A stretch of DNA of 64,000 nt from Candidatus Omnitrophota bacterium (GCA_023818695.1 JAMWCF010000001.1:558001-622000); one strand, 5' to 3'; positions 40,542 through 49,616 are shown, numbered from the stretch's first letter. Notes: generated by a model not told the origin, from the letters alone. Numbers and translations: made by a program.

Positions 40542-42271
40542 TACACGTACCCCAGTTCATGAAGGTAAACCAGCATATCCCGGACCAGAAGAGCCGCTTC
40601 CGCGCCGCCCCGGCCCCCGTGCTCCAAAAAGACGACGAAAGACACTTTCGGATCTCGCGGCGGGGAATAACCGGCAAACCACGCATGGCTCTGCCCTTTC
40701 CCGGATTGAGCCGTCCCGGTCTTGCCGGCGGCCGGAATGCCGGGCAGTTGGGCCAAACGGCCCGTTCCGCTGTCGGAGCTGACGACCCGTTCCATCCCGG
40801 CCTTCACCCGCTCCAGAACCTCTTTCTTGAACTCAAGCTGGCGGACCTCATACGCTTTCCCTTTTCGCTCTCCTTCAATCTCAAGCACCAGGTGCGGCTG
40901 TGGAATCCGTCCCTCCATCGCGATCGCGGTGAAAAGCTGGAGGATTTGAATCGGCGTGGCCGTCAAAGCGCTTTGCCCGATGGCAAAGGAGAGGGTGTCC
41001 CCTTCCTGCCAGGGCTGCTGATGGGCTGTTTTCATCCAGGAGGGATTGGGGATAAAACCGATGCCCTCCCTGGGCAAGTCGATCTTGGTCTTTTGACCGA
41101 AACCGAACGACTCGGCTGCGTGACCGATTCCCTCCGGTCCCAGCCGGCGGCCGGTATTGTAGAAAAAGACATTGCAGGAGTGCTCAAGGGCGCGGATCAC
41201 ATCCTGCGGACCGTGCCCGGGATCCCACCAACAACGGAAGACGGACCTGCCGAGTTTGAACTCTCCGCCGCATTCAAAATGCGTCCCTCCCGTGATCTTC
41301 CCTTCCTGAAGTGCTTCGGAGGCAACAGCCACCTTGAAGGTGGAACCCGGAGGGACGGCGGACCGGATCGCCCGATTGAACATGGGCCTCTCCCTGGAGC
41401 GCAGGTAATTCCGAACCTCCTGCCGGCGGCTGAAATCCAGAAAAGCGTTTGGATCGAAAGTGGGGGCGCTGACGAGAGCCAGAATCTCGCCGCTGCGGGG
41501 CTCCATAATGATGATGGCCCCCTTCTGCTCCGCCAGGAGCTGATGACAGAACTGCTGCAGCCGACCATCCAGAGAAACCCGGACCTGCCGTCCCCTCTGC
41601 GGAGGCAGGTATCCCATTTGACGGACCATGCGCCCGCGGTGATCCACCTCCACCTGCAGACCGCCGGAGTGCCCGCGCAAATACGGGTCGTACATCTGCT
41701 CTAAACCGTCCTTGCCGACATAATCGCGGATCGTGTAACCGTACGGCTTCAGGCGGGTCAGCTCTTTTTCGGAAATCAACCCCAGATACCCCATCACCGG
41801 TCCAAGCGAAGCCCCCAGCAGGTAGCGGCGCTTCGGAATAGGCCGGACCAGCGTCCCGGGCAATTCACTCTTTTTCTCTTCGAGAAGAAACGCGGTGGCG
41901 GGTGGAAGATTGTGCACCAGCGTCACGGGAGCGAAAGGGGCCTGGTAGCCCCGCCGGTACGCCCTCGCCAGCTCTTCAGTGGAACGCTCGACAATGGGAG
42001 CCAGCTGCCGCCACAGGAGGGAGGGGCTGTCGACCTCCTGCGGAAAAACGGCGAGTTCAAAACTCATCTGGTCTTCAACCAGTGGGATCCCGTGCCGGTC
42101 CACGACCGCCCCGCGCGAGGCCGGCAAAGGGACCAGCCGGATCCGGTTTTTGTCGGCTTTCTGCCGGTAGTAAGCCCCCTCCACAACCTGGTGGTGCAGC
42201 AACCCCACCCAGAGAAGGAGGAGGGCGGACATAATCACACGCTGCAGGAAAAGAAGGCGCATTCCAATCAT
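40541..42271 (-). CDS. mrdA: Penicillin-binding protein 2, elongasome transpeptidase
   Basis: Cross-links peptidoglycan for rod elongation. The 576 aa carry an N-terminal membrane anchor (about residues 8-30), a dimerisation/pedestal domain with SRGAVVDRHGIPL, and the transpeptidase domain with active-site SxxK in PPGSTFKVA, SCN in EHSCNVFFYN and KTGT in AAGKTGTAQ. Partner RodA follows with a 1-bp overlap. Confidence 0.96.
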   Translation of the reverse strand: MIGMRLLFLQRVIMSALLLLWVGLLHHQVVEGAYYRQKADKNRIRLVPLPASRGAVVDRHGIPLVEDQMSFELAVFPQEVDSPSLLWRQLAPIVERSTEELARAYRRGYQAPFAPVTLVHNLPPATAFLLEEKKSELPGTLVRPIPKRRYLLGASLGPVMGYLGLISEKELTRLKPYGYTIRDYVGKDGLEQMYDPYLRGHSGGLQVEVDHRGRMVRQMGYLPPQRGRQVRVSLDGRLQQFCHQLLAEQKGAIIIMEPRSGEILALVSAPTFDPNAFLDFSRRQEVRNYLRSRERPMFNRAIRSAVPPGSTFKVAVASEALQEGKITGGTHFECGGEFKLGRSVFRCWWDPGHGPQDVIRALEHSCNVFFYNTGRRLGPEGIGHAAESFGFGQKTKIDLPREGIGFIPNPSWMKTAHQQPWQEGDTLSFAIGQSALTATPIQILQLFTAIAMEGRIPQPHLVLEIEGERKGKAYEVRQLEFKKEVLERVKAGMERVVSSDSGTGRLAQLPGIPAAGKTGTAQSGKGQSHAWFAGYSPPRDPKVSFVVFLEHGGRGGAEAALLVRDMLVYLHELGYV

Positions 42272-42284
42272 CGGAAGAAGAGTC

Positions 42285-42800
42285 CTATCGGTCGACCCAA
42301 ATGTGAATTTTTCTTTCCCGGCTGATCCTCAAGAAACGGCGCAGCAAAGGAAACAGCCAAAACGCACAGGCGCCGTTGACCGCCATCAGAACGGGAAGAA
42401 TCAGCCACCACCACCGGTTCCAACCAACCATCGGGTCCGCCGCCACCGTCAAAAACCCGTAACAGAATTCCTGCAGACCGCTTAAAAGACCCACCCAGAC
42501 CGCCAGAATGAAGGGATCCTCTTTCTCCACCATATGCCCGAACGCCCCCCACAGCCACCCGACGGCGGCAAAAGAGCAGGCGGCCGCTCCGAAAAGCCCC
42601 CCCGTCGCGGCGTCCCGCAGGAGTCCCAGTCCAAAACCCTGCGCCCAGAGGGGACGCCTTTCCTTCGAATGCGTTCCCATGAAAGCAAACAAAAGGAACA
42701 AGGGATTGAAAAGGGACCTCCCGAACGGCACCAGGGGCACAAGTATGAAATCGGCGGACCAGCAGAAAAAAACTATGAGGAGGAATCGGAAAAGGGCCAC
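42285..42800 (-). CDS. mreD: Rod-shape-determining protein MreD
   Basis: Inner-membrane elongasome protein, 171 aa with five or six hydrophobic helices (FRFLLIVFFCWSADFILVPL; WLWGAFGH; WWWLILPVLMAVNGACAFWLF). MreD sequences diverge strongly, so the call rests on topology, length and the mreC-mreD-mrdA order. GTG start at 42800 overlaps mreC by 28 bp. Confidence 0.85.
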   Translation of the reverse strand: MALFRFLLIVFFCWSADFILVPLVPFGRSLFNPLFLLFAFMGTHSKERRPLWAQGFGLGLLRDAATGGLFGAAACSFAAVGWLWGAFGHMVEKEDPFILAVWVGLLSGLQEFCYGFLTVAADPMVGWNRWWWLILPVLMAVNGACAFWLFPLLRRFLRISRERKIHIWVDR

Positions 42801-43588
42801 TTCACCACCAAAACTTCTTCCACAGAGCCCAGATCGACGGCCGGTTTCAGCCGGGCCGTCTGGAACAGCCGGGAGGCATCCTCCACGACAACCGAGATGG
42901 AACCGATGGCGATGTCGGCGGGGCAGAAGCTGACGCCCCCTGACGAGAGAACCTTATCACCTTCTTTTAACACCACGCCCAGAGGGATGTAGGTCAAAAG
43001 AGAATCTCCGGAGGAGGTGGCGATCACCAGCCCCATGTCCCTGGATTGGGAAGCGACGGCTGACACCCTGAAGTGGGGGTCGTTCAACAGCATCACCCGG
43101 CTGACCTCTTTGCCGACCTCGCTCAGCCGGCCGACCAACCCGGACGGCGCAATCACCGCCATGCCGTTTTTAAGACCGTGGCGTTGCCCCCTGTCGATCA
43201 GAAGGGTTCGCGACCAGCTTCCGAATTCCCTTCCGATCACTTCGGCAGGAACAAGCTCCCACCGGCTGTTCCTCTTCAGATCCAAAAGAGCCCTCAAGCG
43301 CTCGTTTTCCTCGAACAGCCCCCGGTGGGTCTCTTCGTGAGCGGAAAGGGTCATCACCTGCAGACGCAGGAACCGGTTCTCTTCCTGGAGAAAGGGCCAT
43401 TGAAAGATCCCGAGGACGAAATGCTCGAACCCCACCTGGAAAGACCGGACCCCCTCCAGAGCCGGCTTGAGGACCGCCGCCAGACCCAGGCGCGTGCCGG
43501 AGCCGATCTGTTGAGAAACAGAAGGCAACCAGAGGGGGGAGAAGGCGAGAAAAGCCAATACCGCGTACCGTTCTAAGTAACGACGCAT
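42773..43588 (-). CDS. mreC: Rod-shape-determining protein MreC
   Basis: Periplasmic elongasome scaffold, 271 aa. One N-terminal membrane segment, a coiled coil (LQEENRFLRLQVMTLSAHEE; FEENERLRALLDLK) and two beta domains (AEVIGREFGSWSRTLLIDRG; LTYIPLGVVLKEGDKVLSSG). Lies between mreB and mreD. Confidence 0.94.
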   Translation of the reverse strand: MRRYLERYAVLAFLAFSPLWLPSVSQQIGSGTRLGLAAVLKPALEGVRSFQVGFEHFVLGIFQWPFLQEENRFLRLQVMTLSAHEETHRGLFEENERLRALLDLKRNSRWELVPAEVIGREFGSWSRTLLIDRGQRHGLKNGMAVIAPSGLVGRLSEVGKEVSRVMLLNDPHFRVSAVASQSRDMGLVIATSSGDSLLTYIPLGVVLKEGDKVLSSGGVSFCPADIAIGSISVVVEDASRLFQTARLKPAVDLGSVEEVLVVKWPFSDSSS

Positions 43589-43614
43589 GAAAAAAGATGT
43601 GAGGCGCTTTAAAT

Positions 43615-44643
43615 CTACGATTCATGCCACCGGGAAGCGGTGGTCGCCACCCGGCGCAGGGTCTTCAAATCGTTGAGGTATTTGCCGGTACCCAATGCCA
43701 CAGCGGTGATCGGATCGTCCGCTAAGTGAAACGGCAGTCCCGTCTCTTCGGCCAGAAGCTTGTCGATCCCCTTCAGCAGAGATCCCCCGCCGGCCAGCAC
43801 CACCCCTCTTTCAATCAGGTCGGAGGAAAGCTCCGGCGGCGTCCGTTCCAGCGTGATACGGACCGCTTCCGTGATCTGGGCCAGGGGCTCGGCGAGCGCC
43901 TCCCGGATTTCCTCGGAAGCGACAGTGACCGTCTTGGGCAGGCCGGCGATCAGATCCCGGCCCCGGACCTCCATCGTCACCTCCTGATCGAGAGGATAGG
44001 CGGAGCCGATCTTGACTTTGATCTCTTCGGCCGTCCGTTCGCCGATCATGAGATTATACGTTTTCTTCAGATGCTGGATGATCGCATCATCCATCTCGTC
44101 CCCGCCGACCCGGATCGATTTTGAAAAGACACTATCGGCGAGAGAAATAACCGCGATCTCCGTGGTACCGCCGCCGATATCAACCACCATGTTTCCGGCC
44201 GGCTCCTGGATCGGCAGCCCTACTCCAATGGCCGCCGCAATCGGTTCGGGTACCAGATGGACCTCCCGCGCACCGGCATGCAAAGCAGAATCCCTGACGG
44301 CCCGCTTCTCCACCTCGGTGATACCGGAGGGAACGGCGATCACCATGCGGGGCCGGACAATAACCCGGCGCGTCTGCACCTTTTTGATGAAGTGGCGCAG
44401 CATCTGCTCGGTGACGTCGAAATCGGCGATCACGCCGTCTTTCATGGGACGGATGGCCAGGATGGAACCGGGGGTGCGGCCCAGCATCCTCTTGGCCTCT
44501 TCCCCGACCGCCAGGACCTCTCCCCCATGGCGGGGAATGGCGACGACGGAGGGTTCGCACAGAACGATTCCCTGCCCCTTCGCGTAAACGAGAGTGGTTG
44601 CGGTGCCGAGATCTATCCCCATATCATTGGAGATCAATCCCAT
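43615..44643 (-). CDS. mreB: Actin-like rod-shape protein MreB
   Basis: Forms membrane-bound filaments guiding cell-wall synthesis. The product from ATG 44643 begins MGLISNDMGIDLGTATTLVY, the normal MreB N-terminus; a longer ATG frame to 44688 adds 15 unlike residues. Phosphate and adenosine motifs include DIGGGTTEIAVISL, GGDEMDDAI, TAEEIKVKIGSA and VLAGGGSLLKGIDKLL. 342 aa. First gene of mreBCD-mrdA-rodA. Confidence 0.95.
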   Translation of the reverse strand: MGLISNDMGIDLGTATTLVYAKGQGIVLCEPSVVAIPRHGGEVLAVGEEAKRMLGRTPGSILAIRPMKDGVIADFDVTEQMLRHFIKKVQTRRVIVRPRMVIAVPSGITEVEKRAVRDSALHAGAREVHLVPEPIAAAIGVGLPIQEPAGNMVVDIGGGTTEIAVISLADSVFSKSIRVGGDEMDDAIIQHLKKTYNLMIGERTAEEIKVKIGSAYPLDQEVTMEVRGRDLIAGLPKTVTVASEEIREALAEPLAQITEAVRITLERTPPELSSDLIERGVVLAGGGSLLKGIDKLLAEETGLPFHLADDPITAVALGTGKYLNDLKTLRRVATTASRWHES

Positions 44644-44754
44644 CACACCATGATAGGCGCCGTTGGTCCAATGGCCGTTTTCGGGCATCTCTGCGGTAGG
44701 TCCTTTTAAATATTAAGGAAAGCTGTATCCTGTTGAGGTGAAACGAGCTAGCTT

Positions 44755-44784
44755 ATTCTAGCAACCTTTTTCCCGACGTGTCAA
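44755..44784 (-). promoter_or_regulatory. Strong sigma-70 promoter of the mre operon
   Basis: Minus-strand TTGACA (44779-44784), 18-bp spacer, TAGAAT (44755-44760) preceded by TGC (extended -10). The leader is about 100 nt. It starts directly after the aroA stop; no aroA terminator was seen. Confidence 0.75.
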
Positions 44785-44796
44785 TCAGTTTCCTTC

Positions 44797-46086
44797 CTAA
44801 CAGACCTCTTCCAGCAGTTTCGGAAAATCGGGGAAAGAGATGTTCACCCATTCGAACCCTTCGATAACGGTGGGACCACCGGCCGTCAACGCGGCCACGG
44901 CAAGGGCCATGGCGGTCCGGTGATCGGAGAATGACCGGACCCGCGCTCCTTTCAGACGGACTGGCCCCTCAATGAAAACAGTATCCCCTTCAGCATGGAT
45001 GCGCGCCCCCATCGCGGAGAGTCCCTCAACCATGGAATCGATCCTGTCCGTCTCCTTGACCCGCAGCTCTCCCGCCCCTCGGATCACCGTAGTCCCCTGG
45101 GCTTGAGTGGCCGCCACCATCAAAATCGGCAGCTCATCGATGAGCCGGGGAATCTCCTGCGGCTCAATGACGACCGCTTTCAGGGGACCGAAGGAGGCCG
45201 TGATCTCGCCGACCGGTTCCCAGCCGGTTTCTTTTTTATCTGGCGAGAGAACCAGACGCGCTCCCATCCGGGTGAGCAGATCTAGAACGCCTGTGCGGGT
45301 CGGGTTCAACCCGATCCGGCAGGTCGTCAGGGAAGAACCGGGAACGATGGAGGCGGCAACTAAAAAGAAAGCGGCGCTTGAGATGTCGGCCGGAACGGAC
45401 AGCTCCCTCCCTCGCAGACTGTCCGATGGTTCCACCGTCACCTCGGTACCGCTGTTGCGTTTCAAGCGGGCCCCCAGGAAGGAGAGCATCCTTTCCGTGT
45501 GATCGCGCGAAAGAACCGGCTCCTTCACACTGGTCGGCCCCTGCGCGTAGAGACCCGCCAGCAAGACAGCCGACTTGACCTGGGCGCTGGGAATCGGGGA
45601 GACGTAGCGGATCCCTTTCAGGCGCCCTCCCTTGACCGTCAAAGGCAACAGATCTCCTCCCTTTGGACCCCGGATCTCGGCCCCCATTCTTTCCAGGGGC
45701 TCCGTCACCCTTTTCATGGGTCGGCGGGAAAGAGACTCATCTCCCTTGAGCGTGGAAGAGAAAGGCTGACCGGCCAGGATTCCCATGAGAAGCCTGGTGG
45801 TGGTCCCGGAATTGCCCATATCCAGCTCCTGTCTGGGCGGTTTTAATCCGTGCAGGCCTTTGCCCTGGACAAGAACGGCCCCATCCTTATCCTGGACCTC
45901 AACGCCGAGTTCTTCCACCGCCCTCCGGCTCGCCTCGACATCCGCCGATTTGAGGCAGTGAAGGATCCGTGTGGTCCCCTTGCTGATGGCCCCCAATAAA
46001 ATGGAGCGGTGGGAAATTGACTTGTCTCCGGGAAAATGCAACCGGCCTGAGAGACCCCGGGCAGGATGTACGACGAAGTCAGCCAT
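44797..46086 (-). CDS. aroA: 3-phosphoshikimate 1-carboxyvinyltransferase (EPSP synthase)
   Basis: Sixth step of the shikimate pathway. The 429 aa begin with PGDKSISHRSILLGAISKGT, and contain DMGNSGTTTRLLMGILAGQP, SAQVKSAVLLAGLYAQG, SRDHTERML and the C-terminal VKETDRIDSMVEGL and SFSDHRTAMALAVA. The shikimate and phosphoenolpyruvate-binding residues of the family look intact. Class II-type features, not assessed for glyphosate response. Confidence 0.95.
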   Translation of the reverse strand: MADFVVHPARGLSGRLHFPGDKSISHRSILLGAISKGTTRILHCLKSADVEASRRAVEELGVEVQDKDGAVLVQGKGLHGLKPPRQELDMGNSGTTTRLLMGILAGQPFSSTLKGDESLSRRPMKRVTEPLERMGAEIRGPKGGDLLPLTVKGGRLKGIRYVSPIPSAQVKSAVLLAGLYAQGPTSVKEPVLSRDHTERMLSFLGARLKRNSGTEVTVEPSDSLRGRELSVPADISSAAFFLVAASIVPGSSLTTCRIGLNPTRTGVLDLLTRMGARLVLSPDKKETGWEPVGEITASFGPLKAVVIEPQEIPRLIDELPILMVAATQAQGTTVIRGAGELRVKETDRIDSMVEGLSAMGARIHAEGDTVFIEGPVRLKGARVRSFSDHRTAMALAVAALTAGGPTVIEGFEWVNISFPDFPKLLEEVC

Positions 46087-46128
46087 TGTGGATTCCAGCG
46101 AGACGAAAAGATAACGCCACCAGGCGGG

Positions 46129-46995
46129 CTAGGAAACGACTCGGACAGTATCCCCTTCCTTCAACTGGGTTTTCTGCTCCTCCACCAGGATGGTCGCGGC
46201 CGACATGTTTTCGTAAAGCCGCTCCACTTGGGCTGCGCCGATCTGCTTGCCGCTCCTGAAGACATTCATCCGGGTACCGACCTCTATTCCGTCGTTGGAG
46301 CCGAGGTTCACGACGACGAAATTGAACTCCCTGTTGACCACCAGGACCTTCCCTTCCATGTCGGCAGAGGAGGGAGCGGCCGAAACGGCGATCCGCTCCG
46401 GCTGCGGTTGGGAAGCGACCGGAGCGGCGGCCGCCGGCGAGGCCGGAGCGGCTGGGGAAGCGCCCACCGGCGCGGCGGGCCGGACAACGATCCGTTCCGC
46501 CTGTGAGCTCTGGGCCGTCAACATCTCCTTCACCCGTTTTTCCAAGGCCTCTTTGGCCTGACGGAGGGTGGTCAGCTCATTGCTCAAGGCCTGATAGCTC
46601 TGCTTGGCCCGGGCCAGCTCATCGGCCACGGCCTTCTTCTCGTTTTCCAGCCCCCGCAGCTTTTCATTCAGCGAAGCGGCTTCCGAACGGACCTTGGTCA
46701 GCTCCCCGGACAGGGTCTCTCTGCTCCGCTTCTCGGCGGCCAGATCATCCGCCAGCTTCTTCGCCTGCGAGGCGGCGTCCGTCAGCTGCGTTTCCAGCGT
46801 CTGCTTGACGCTCTTGAGCTCCTCTATCTCCTTTTCCAGCGCCGCCTTGGCGATCTTGATCTTCTCCAGCTGATCCTCCACCCAAATGCGGCGGTCACGC
46901 TCCTTATTCCGGTCAAGGAAGATAACGGCGGCGGCAGCGATCGCCCCCACCAAAGCCAGGGATAAAAGAATGGTGCCTAATTTGGGCTTGCCCAT
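46129..46995 (-). CDS. Membrane-anchored coiled-coil protein with C-terminal beta domain
   Basis: 288 aa from ATG 46995, chosen for GGAGG 6 bp upstream. One N-terminal membrane helix (TILLSLALVGAIAAAAVIFL), a long coiled coil (about residues 28-165, Lys/Glu/Leu heptads), a Pro/Ala linker (about 175-205) and a C-terminal domain (about 215-288: GKVLVVNREFNFVVVNLGSN, DGIEVGTRMNVFRSGKQIG) like the small beta domains found in FlgT and some envelope proteins. Function unknown. It lies between rluD and aroA. Confidence 0.72.
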   Translation of the reverse strand: MGKPKLGTILLSLALVGAIAAAAVIFLDRNKERDRRIWVEDQLEKIKIAKAALEKEIEELKSVKQTLETQLTDAASQAKKLADDLAAEKRSRETLSGELTKVRSEAASLNEKLRGLENEKKAVADELARAKQSYQALSNELTTLRQAKEALEKRVKEMLTAQSSQAERIVVRPAAPVGASPAAPASPAAAAPVASQPQPERIAVSAAPSSADMEGKVLVVNREFNFVVVNLGSNDGIEVGTRMNVFRSGKQIGAAQVERLYENMSAATILVEEQKTQLKEGDTVRVVS

Positions 46996-47047
46996 AAACA
47001 TCCTCCGTTCGGTTGAGAGAATGAACGCAGTGTAGCACACCCTTTTT

Positions 47048-47974
47048 TCATGGCGCAAGTCTTTTCAAAGTCTGCTGGAGTTCCTCCGGCAGAGGAGAAA
47101 CGAACCGGACCTTTTTGCGCGTGGCCGGATGCGTGAATCCCAGCCGGTGGGCGTGAAGGGCCTGCCGCGGCGCTCCCTGCTGCGCGCCGTAGCGGCGGTC
47201 CCCCAGGATCGGGTGCCCCACGTGGGCCAGATGGACACGCAGTTGATGGGTCCGGCCGGTCTGCGGGTACAGCTCCAGAAAAGTGGCGTTGGAAAACCGC
47301 TTCAGCACCCGGTAGCGGGTGATCGCCTCCCTGCTGTGCGCGCCGCTGCGGACCGTCATTTTCTGCCGTCGTTTCGGATCCCTGCCGATCGGCTCCCGGA
47401 TGGTCCCTTCATCCTGCGCCACAACCCCCTTGACGATCGCTTGATAGACCCGCTCCACGCTCCGATCGGAAAACTGGCGGCTGATGGCCCGGTGGGTCGC
47501 GTCATCCTTGGCCACCACCAGAATCCCGGAGGTATCCTTATCAAGCCGGTGGATGATCCCCGGTTTGAACGGACCGGCCATGGAGGACAGCGCCAAACCG
47601 CGTCCCAACAGAGCGTTGACGAGCGTCCCGGCAGGGTGTCCGGGGGCGGGATGCACCACCAGTCCCGCCGGCTTATCCACGATCAGCAGCCACCGGTCTT
47701 CATACAAGACGGAAAGGGGGATCGCTTCCGGTTTTAACGCAAGTCCTGCCGGCGGGGGAACCTCCATGTCGATCCGATCTTCCGGCGCGATCCGGTCGGA
47801 GGGCTCGCATGGCTCGCCGTTGATGAATACCCTTCCCTCTTTCATCAGCTGCTGGATCCTGGCGCGGGAGAGATCCGGGTTGCGCCCCGAGAGAAAAAGA
47901 TCCACCCTTGTGGACCGTTCTTCAGGCGGGACCCGGAAGCGACGGATGTCGGTGAAGGCAACGGGACCTGTCAT
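47048..47974 (-). CDS. rluD: RluD-family 23S rRNA pseudouridine synthase
   Basis: 308 aa. An S4 RNA-binding domain (about residues 18-78: RVDLFLSGRNPDLSRARIQQ) precedes the RluA-type catalytic domain with HRLDKDTSGILVVAKDD, carrying the catalytic Asp, and GRTHQLRVHLAHVGHPILGD. RluD modifies helix 69 of 23S rRNA; RluC-type specificity cannot be excluded. Follows lgt by 10 bp, as lspA-lgt-rluD neighbours often do. Confidence 0.92.
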   Translation of the reverse strand: MTGPVAFTDIRRFRVPPEERSTRVDLFLSGRNPDLSRARIQQLMKEGRVFINGEPCEPSDRIAPEDRIDMEVPPPAGLALKPEAIPLSVLYEDRWLLIVDKPAGLVVHPAPGHPAGTLVNALLGRGLALSSMAGPFKPGIIHRLDKDTSGILVVAKDDATHRAISRQFSDRSVERVYQAIVKGVVAQDEGTIREPIGRDPKRRQKMTVRSGAHSREAITRYRVLKRFSNATFLELYPQTGRTHQLRVHLAHVGHPILGDRRYGAQQGAPRQALHAHRLGFTHPATRKKVRFVSPLPEELQQTLKRLAP

Positions 47975-47984
47975 CGCTGGACAT

Positions 47985-48728
47985 TCAGGAGGAGGCCGGC
48001 GCCGGCCTTCTCGACAAGAGCATCGCGAAGGAAATGAAAACCGCTCCTGCGCTCCACCATTGGAAAACTGTCAATCCAAAGGCAAAAGGAGGGTTGTCCC
48101 CCCGGAGGAACTCGATGAGGAAGCGCCACGCACCGTAGAGAAGGCCGTAACTCAACGTGACGACTCCCGGCCGGAATCCGGCCCTACCGATCCCTTTGAG
48201 GATGAAATAAAAGATGAAGAGGATTCCCGTTTCATAGAGCTGGACCGGATGCCTGGCAACCGAATCGCCGGGAAAAACAACGGCCCACGGCAATCCGCTC
48301 GGCGTGCCGTAACAGCAACCGTTCAAAAAACAGCCAATCCGGCCGACGGCATGGGCCGCGACCAGGGCCGGCATCATGACGTCGAATGTCCTCCACGCCG
48401 GCATCCGTTTCGAGCGAACGAACCAAACGGCCGACGCGATGCCAGCGGTCAACCCACCGTAGAAGACGAGCCCCCCCCGGTCCAGCCGAATCACCTCAAC
48501 GGGATGGGACACAAAGAAAGGGAAATTCAAAGCGACAAAAGCTAGCCGGGCGCCGAGCAGACCGGCCGCCAGCGCCAGGATGGCCAGCGTTTGAATCTTT
48601 TCAGGATCCAGGCCGGCGGCCCGGGCCCTGCGCTGGGCGATGGAGAGTGCGAGAATGAAGCCGATGGCCATCATCAGGCCGTAGCTATGGATGGTGAAAT
48701 GGCCGAACTTCAATAGTGTGGGATACAC
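47985..48728 (-). CDS. lgt: Prolipoprotein diacylglyceryl transferase
   Basis: First lipoprotein maturation enzyme; moves diacylglycerol to the lipobox cysteine. The 247 aa are polytopic with the Lgt signature GRIGCFLNGCCYG, the LDRGGLVFYGGL segment, HPVQLYE and the C-terminal RFLIEFLRGD. GTG start at 48728. It lies 13 bp after lspA, the second enzyme of the pathway. Confidence 0.95.
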   Translation of the reverse strand: MYPTLLKFGHFTIHSYGLMMAIGFILALSIAQRRARAAGLDPEKIQTLAILALAAGLLGARLAFVALNFPFFVSHPVEVIRLDRGGLVFYGGLTAGIASAVWFVRSKRMPAWRTFDVMMPALVAAHAVGRIGCFLNGCCYGTPSGLPWAVVFPGDSVARHPVQLYETGILFIFYFILKGIGRAGFRPGVVTLSYGLLYGAWRFLIEFLRGDNPPFAFGLTVFQWWSAGAVFISFAMLLSRRPAPASS

Positions 48729-48741
48729 GAACTAAGAGCCC

Positions 48742-49182
48742 TTAATTATAACGCAGCATCTGCCAGGCCAGAAACAGTGCCCCGACGGTGATGCAGGAAT
48801 CGGCAACGTTAAAAACCGGCCAGACCCGGAAATCGAGAAAATCGATCACCCCGCCAAACCGGAACCGGTCGATCAGATTGCCGACCGCCCCCCCCAGGAC
48901 CAGGCCGAAACTCACGAGGAACAGGGTCCCCCTGGCTTCCACGCGCCGCCACAGGGACCAGAAGAGGGCGGCGATGATGACGAACGTCGCCAGTGTCACC
49001 GGAATGCTGTATCCCTTCAAGAGCCCGAAGGCGACGCCGGTATTTTTGACAAGGGTTAGATGGAAAAAATCCGGAATCACCGGATAGGTGGAGACGTTGG
49101 CCAAAAAATCTATCATCCAGGCCTTGGAAACCTGATCGACCAGAATAACGAGGAGGGTGACGCCGAAGATCCGGTTAGACAG
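48742..49182 (-). CDS. lspA: Lipoprotein signal peptidase II, probable CTG start
   Basis: Cleaves diacylated prolipoproteins. The catalytic aspartates are in GNLIDR (D105) and FNVADS (D128). The first ATG in frame (49116) would remove the first membrane helix. Codons upstream of it encode SNRIFGVTLLVILVDQVSKA, exactly the expected TM1 with DQ-x-SK, yet no ATG, GTG or TTG precedes it before the stop of the previous gene. The CTG at 49182, 9 bp after that stop and preceded by a G-run, is the likely start (146 aa). A sequencing error in the G7 tract is the alternative. Confidence 0.82.
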   Translation of the reverse strand: MSNRIFGVTLLVILVDQVSKAWMIDFLANVSTYPVIPDFFHLTLVKNTGVAFGLLKGYSIPVTLATFVIIAALFWSLWRRVEARGTLFLVSFGLVLGGAVGNLIDRFRFGGVIDFLDFRVWPVFNVADSCITVGALFLAWQMLRYN

Positions 49183-49191
49183 GGGCCCCCC

Positions 49192-49596
49192 CTATTCGCC
49201 AAGCCCGTAGGAGGATCCGGTCTCGCGGCGTCCCGTCTCTTCTTTGGCCTGGCAGGCGATGCACAGCCGCGCGTAAGGAATGGCCGTCAGACGCCGTTTG
49301 TTGATCGGTTTGCTGCAGGAAAGGCAGTCGCCGAAACTCTTCTCCTGCACCCGCTTGAGGGCCTCATCGATCTCGTAGAGGATCTTCTGCGCGTTAGTGG
49401 CCAGCCCGAGGGAAAATTCCCGGTCGTAGCTGTCGGTCGCGGAATCGGCGATGTGAAGCGAATAGCCCGAGAGGTCCCCCGCGGCGTCCCTCGGAGACTG
49501 CAGCGCGTCCTCCTCGATGTGCCTCATCGCTTTGAGGATCTCCTCTTTCTTTTTAACGAGGAGCTGCTTGTATTTATCCAGATCTTTTTTCAACAT
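49192..49596 (-). CDS. DksA/TraR-type zinc-finger regulator
   Basis: 134 aa: N-terminal coiled coil (KKDLDKYKQLLVKKKEEILK), a middle AxDxxD-like region (DLSGYSLHIADSATDSYDRE) and the C-terminal zinc finger C-x2-C-x17-C-x2-C (GDCLSCSKPINKRRL; LCIACQAKEE). Such proteins bind the RNA polymerase secondary channel, often with ppGpp. The coiled-coil tip lacks the classical DxxDxA of DksA, so DksA activity is uncertain. No ribosome site; an extended -10 lies 11 bp upstream. Confidence 0.88.
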   Translation of the reverse strand: MLKKDLDKYKQLLVKKKEEILKAMRHIEEDALQSPRDAAGDLSGYSLHIADSATDSYDREFSLGLATNAQKILYEIDEALKRVQEKSFGDCLSCSKPINKRRLTAIPYARLCIACQAKEETGRRETGSSYGLGE

Positions 49597-49607
49597 GGTG
49601 GGCTTGC

Positions 49608-49616
49608 ATTATATCA
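49608..49616 (-). promoter_or_regulatory. Extended -10 promoter overlapping the ileS stop
   Basis: Minus-strand TGATATAAT: the TGA is the ileS stop codon and doubles as the TGn of an extended -10 with perfect TATAAT (49608-49613). It ends 11 bp before the traR/dksA ATG, which has no Shine-Dalgarno sequence. The -35 is absent. Confidence 0.5.
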
